DNA of 6,297 nt from Clostridiales bacterium (GTDB lineage: Bacteria; Bacillota; Clostridia; Oscillospirales; QAMX01): contig DUUG01000137.1 of the NCBI GenBank assembly GCA_012841675.1, positions 1 through 6,297 on the forward strand, given 5' to 3'. The notes under the pieces were generated by a model that saw nothing but the letters and a program-made list of their open reading frames with translations, did not search any database and was not told where the DNA came from. Of the stretch, positions 5,514 through 6,297 are shown piece by piece. The position numbers were made by a program, and so were the translations under genes. Every line of letters starts with the position of its first letter. The stretch's first letter is position 1.

Positions 5514-5540
5514 TATACTATGCCGCAGAAGCGGATCTGT
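5514..5540 (-). promoter_or_regulatory. Candidate sigma-K-type sporulation promoter
   Basis: On the minus strand CATAGTATA (5522-5514) fits the sigma-K -10 consensus CATANNNTA. Exactly 16 bases upstream is AC (5540-5539), the core of the sigma-K -35 element. Transcription would start near 5507, giving a leader of about 37 nt before the ATG at 5470. The consensus is short, so a chance match is possible, but the spacing and position are right. Confidence 0.5.
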
Positions 5541-5970
5541 GAAAACGGCATTGCTTATGTATGCGCTTTGGCAAAGGGAAACCGTCGACAGCCTGGCAAG
5601 GAGTTGAGGACGGCGAAGAGAACATCCAGTGGGCATTGCGCTTGTCTAAAATAATGGGTAAGGATTAAAACAAAAAGAGAATGACGCAGCGAAAGCCGAG
5701 AACCCGTCACCGGGAGCCGACAGAAACACTGCATCAATCTCCAATGGCAGTATACGTACAAATTCGCAAAAAGTCAACAAACGTTATGAAGCAAAACATT
5801 CCATTGATTCCGAAACCGGCGGGGGAGTGGACCCCCAAACAGATAATATACGGCGTTTGCGCGCGCTGGCGCACCAAAGTGAGATATGTGCGAACATTTG
5901 ACGAACAATAACACGAGACCCTTCGAGCTTTTGCACGGTTTTATGAAGCAGGCGTAGAAGCGCAAAATAC
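5541..5970. other. Intergenic region, no supported gene
   Basis: These 430 bases hold no gene I can support. A 76-codon plus-strand frame at 5681-5911 has no clear Shine-Dalgarno site and a composition-driven N-terminus. The tail of the frame ending at 5654 is also unconvincing. A small hairpin, GGGGG (5821-5825) with CCCCC (5832-5836), lacks a following T tract. The region separates the tRNA operon terminator from the repeat-protein promoter. Confidence 0.5.
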
Positions 5971-6002
5971 AAAAAAACGCCAAACCTCAACGGTTTCGGC
6001 GT
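5971..6002 (-). terminator. Intrinsic terminator of the tRNA operon
   Basis: The minus strand forms a stem between 6002-5992 and 5986-5977 (ten pairs with a single bulged base, loop of five), followed by seven T residues (5977-5971). It starts nine bases after the CCA end of tRNA-Val and therefore closes the leftward tRNA operon. Confidence 0.9.
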
Positions 6003-6010
6003 CTTATTGG

Positions 6011-6086
6011 TGGTGGAGACAGCAGAACTCGAATCTGCGACCTCCCGCGTGTGAGGCGGATGCTCTTCCAGCTGAGCTATGCCTCC
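6011..6086 (-). tRNA. tRNA-Val (anticodon CAC)
   Basis: A complete 76-nt cloverleaf including an encoded CCA (6013-6011). The acceptor arm GGAGGCA pairs with TGTCTCC (one G-U), the anticodon stem TCCGC with GCGGG, and the loop CTCACAC carries CAC, reading GUG. The T arm GCAGA-TTCGAGT-TCTGC is canonical. It is the last gene of the operon, four bases after tRNA-Glu and nine before the terminator. Confidence 0.95.
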
Positions 6087-6090
6087 ATAT

Positions 6091-6165
6091 TGGTGACCCG
6101 TAGGGGACTCGAACCCCTGTTACCGCCGTGAAAGGGCGGTGTCTTAACCTCTTGACCAACGGGCC
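6091..6165 (-). tRNA. tRNA-Glu (anticodon TTC)
   Basis: A complete 75-nt tRNA with encoded CCA (6093-6091). The acceptor arm GGCCCGT pairs with ACGGGTC (one G-U), and the anticodon stem CCGCC/GGCGG holds the loop CTTTCAC with anticodon UUC, reading GAA and GAG. The T arm AGGGG-TTCGAGT-CCCCT is regular. Only four bases (6087-6090) separate it from tRNA-Val. Confidence 0.96.
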
Positions 6166-6245
6166 ACATCTCCGGCTCTATTGAGCCGGCGCAGATGATA
6201 GGAAATACCCCTCCGGTCATTTCCTATCATCAGGACCGAAGTCCT
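6166..6245 (-). other. Structured 80-nt spacer between tRNA-Met and tRNA-Glu
   Basis: Read on the transcribed minus strand, three hairpins follow each other. First AGGAC-UUCG-GUCCU (6245-6232) abuts the tRNA-Met CCA and has an extra-stable C(UUCG)G loop. Directly after it comes a perfect 13-bp stem (6231-6219 with 6206-6194) with a 12-base loop containing GGAGGGG. After four bases comes a perfect 7-bp stem, CCGGCTC/GAGCCGG (6189-6172), with loop AATA. Seventy of the 80 bases are in hairpins. No T tract follows any of them, so these are not ordinary terminators. The role could be processing, transcript stability or a by-product RNA; none is shown. Confidence 0.7.
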
Positions 6246-6297
6246 TGGTAGCGGCAGTCGGATTTGAACCAACGACTCTTCGGGTATGAACCGAATG
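6246..6297 (-). tRNA. tRNA-Met (anticodon CAT), elongator type, cut by window edge
   Basis: The 3' 52 bases of a tRNA with encoded CCA (6248-6246). The anticodon stem TTCGG/CCGAA encloses TTCATAC with anticodon CAU, and the T arm and acceptor 3' strand are regular. The three consecutive G-C pairs of initiator tRNA (GGG/CCC) are absent and the sequence closely resembles the Bacillus elongator tRNA-Met around the anticodon. Elongator Met is preferred; an Ile tRNA with lysidine-modified CAU is less likely. The D arm and 5' acceptor strand lie outside the window. Confidence 0.88.

Noticed and set aside
5220..5654. 144-codon plus-strand frame with a long Arg-Ser-Gln repeat
   Set aside because: It is the antisense reading of the 21-bp repeat gene, I found no Shine-Dalgarno site for it, and it crosses the opposite gene's promoter and ribosome binding site. 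The minus-strand frame has a much better start and terminator.
5681..5911. 76-codon plus-strand frame ending in a plausible-looking segment (VRYVRTFDEQ)
   Set aside because: No clear ribosome binding site or promoter, no recognisable family, and no terminator after it. It could be a small gene, but the sequence does not support it.

Overview
The window looks like chromosomal DNA of a spore-forming Clostridia-type Bacillota. Ribosome binding sites are strong AGGAGG-type sequences, tRNA genes encode their CCA ends, and intrinsic hairpin terminators close most transcription units. MetA is of the acetyl-CoA type common in Firmicutes, and one gene has a candidate sporulation (sigma-K-like) promoter. 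Genus cannot be fixed from the sequence alone; a gut-type Oscillospiraceae or relative is a guess.

Layout, left to right. Bases 1-264 are an AT-rich upstream region with two short inverted repeats and a sigma-A-like promoter for metA (265-1179, +, homoserine O-acetyltransferase, methionine synthesis). Bases 1180-1698 are a 519-base region without an intact gene. It holds a possible remnant of a minus-strand phage tail gene, a strong plus-strand terminator (1512-1545), and the promoter region of the next gene. At 1699-2517 (+) is an alkaline-phosphatase-superfamily hydrolase with all its expected metal ligands. A 12-bp hairpin at 2630-2661 separates it from a convergent minus-strand operon.

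That operon (5093 down to 2721) encodes an ECF-like sigma factor, a single-pass membrane protein that is probably its anti-sigma factor (4-base ATGA overlap), and, 37 bases later, a lipoprotein serpin with an inhibitory-type hinge. Inferred logic: an envelope signal frees the sigma factor, and one output is a surface-anchored protease inhibitor.

Further right, 5228-5470 (-) encodes an 80-residue protein made mostly of Arg, Asp and Cys, with a 7-residue (21-bp) tandem repeat. It has a strong Shine-Dalgarno site, its own terminator, and a sequence matching the sigma-K consensus. Bases 5541-5970 contain no gene I can support. The right end is a minus-strand tRNA operon (Met-CAU elongator, cut by the window edge; Glu-UUC; Val-CAC) closed by a terminator at 5971-6002. 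The 80-nt spacer between tRNA-Met and tRNA-Glu is almost entirely three tandem hairpins.

The strongest leads are the sigma/anti-sigma/serpin operon, the putative sporulation-controlled Cys-Arg-Asp repeat protein, and the structured inter-tRNA spacer.
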